From assembly GCF_022458985.1 (NCBI RefSeq), contig NC_061782.1:6651672-6715671 (forward strand): DNA of 64,000 nt, written 5' to 3'. The position numbers and the translations under genes are program-made. This stretch comes from Mugil cephalus (lineage: Eukaryota > Chordata > Actinopteri > Mugiliformes > Mugilidae). Below, in pieces: positions 63,042-64,000 of this stretch. The notes beneath the pieces were generated by a model. That model was not told where the DNA came from. It did no database searches and saw nothing but the letters and a program-made list of their open reading frames with translations. Numbering within the stretch: the stretch's first letter is position 1; every line of letters begins with the position of its first letter.

Positions 63042-63878
63042 CCCCATCCACCGCCACCTAATTATATTTTTCTCCAATTCATATTGGACGTTTGCACTTC
63101 AGAAGTATTTTTTATTTTTATTTTTTATTTTTAAAAAAGACGTTTTCACTCAAGATACCAAAACACCAAAACTGCTTTTGTAAAACTTGAATTTGCATGG
63201 TCTAGTTTTCTTTTCTCCCTCCTCCCCCCCTCCTCCTCCTCCTTGGTAGCTGTTTTAATTTGACAAATTTTCTCAAAACCAAGAAAAAAAAAACAAAGAA
63301 AAAGAAAAAGAATCGATTCTGTTTTTAACTCTATTTTCAAACAGAGATGTCGTGCTTCTTCCTTTTTACAAAGTGTGCCGTCTTTAATTAATGATTCTCG
63401 TGTAAAAGTGATTGTGAAAACATATGAAGTAGCGGTGCTGCGTTATAGTGTTTTTTTTTTTTTTGTTAAAGAAAAGAGAACAAAAATTGAATTTCGATGA
63501 TCAAAAAATAATAACAGTAATTATCTTTCTAAAAAGTGAACCACGCCACAGATGAAGGTATCAGGACATTCCTTTAACCTAAAGCTTTACCAATGTGTCG
63601 CTGTGGCCCCACGCAGCCTTCTGTCAGGACTTGACCCTCCAGAGAAAGTTGCTACGAAGGACTAAAACGCAAGAATTGACAGAAAGGAAAAAAAATAAAA
63701 TAAATAAATAAATACTCCAAGCACTGAGCGTATTCCATGTACAGAAATGCTAAAAAGTTAATGTTTCTGTTAAACCCTCTTTTACAGAATGTAAATAATT
63801 TTTGTGTTTGTGTTAAGTTTGCTACAATTTTAACACAAAGTATACTTCCAAGAAGTATGTAATTGTCAATATTTTGTC

Positions 63879-63884
63879 AATAAA
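63879..63884 (+). terminator. emx2 poly(A) signal
   Basis: AATAAA in TCAATAAAGTTTTATCAAT, 1.14 kb after the emx2 stop, followed by a GT-rich stretch. The intervening 3'UTR is A/T-rich with several homopolymer tracts. No gene follows up to the window end. Confidence 0.7.
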
Positions 63885-64000
63885 GTTTTATCAATATGTT
63901 GCGCGCAGTAAAAGCATAGACTTTTGATTACATAGAGCAGCGGAACGGAGGCCTCTGACCAAAACGAAGCTTTAAAAAAAAGACGAGGTGACATTTTTTT

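Overview
The window is a stretch of nuclear DNA from a ray-finned (teleost) fish. It holds multi-exon vertebrate genes with short introns, GT-AG splice sites, AT-rich intergenic DNA, many microsatellites and several small transposon families typical of fish. There is no bacterial, phage or CRISPR content. Exon boundaries were worked out by hand from splice signals, reading-phase continuity and similarity to remembered vertebrate proteins. For each of the eight genes the exon lengths sum to a whole number of codons ending in a stop.

Layout, left to right. 1-5.6 kb: non-coding, except for a GC3-rich terminal exon (about 1757-1857, +) of an unidentified gene entering from the left, then a transposon graveyard (TIR element, LINE). 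5.6-12.2 kb: mocos (+), molybdenum cofactor sulfurase, 15 exons. 14.6-18.7 kb: an abhd12-like serine hydrolase (+), 13 exons. 20.5-29.0 kb: tm9sf3 (+), 15 exons, with a long 3'UTR to about 30.88 kb. 31.1-37.0 kb: prdx3 (-), mitochondrial peroxiredoxin, 7 exons, convergent with tm9sf3. 38.1-41.7 kb: sfxn4 (+), mitochondrial sideroflexin, 14 exons, head-to-head with prdx3. 43.3-46.0 kb: dennd10/fam45a (-), 9 exons, convergent with sfxn4. 48.0-56.0 kb: eif3a (+), 22 exons, head-to-head with dennd10. 59.4-62.7 kb: emx2 (+), 3 exons, with its 3'UTR ending at about 63.9 kb.

prdx3-sfxn4-dennd10-eif3a is the gene order known from human 10q26.11. emx2 is on the same human chromosome arm but far from EIF3A, whereas here it starts about 3.4 kb past the eif3a stop codon. 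The gene set is mostly housekeeping (cofactor maturation, lipid hydrolysis, membrane trafficking, mitochondrial redox and Fe-S/heme support, endosomal trafficking, translation initiation), with one developmental regulator (emx2) flanked by motif-rich non-coding DNA.

Repeats: five copies of a TIR element of up to about 480 bp, all in one orientation; four copies of a hAT-like non-autonomous element; fragments of LINEs and unclassified dispersed repeats; a decayed BED-finger (hAT-like) remnant in tm9sf3 intron 14; and several microsatellites. I found no wholly new system. The most distinctive points are the orphan exon near 1.8 kb, a stop-free frame-preserving intron and a perfect 15-bp inverted repeat in eif3a, a recently expanded or homogenised 27-bp coding repeat in eif3a, three upstream ORFs before sfxn4, and homeodomain-motif-rich intronic islands.
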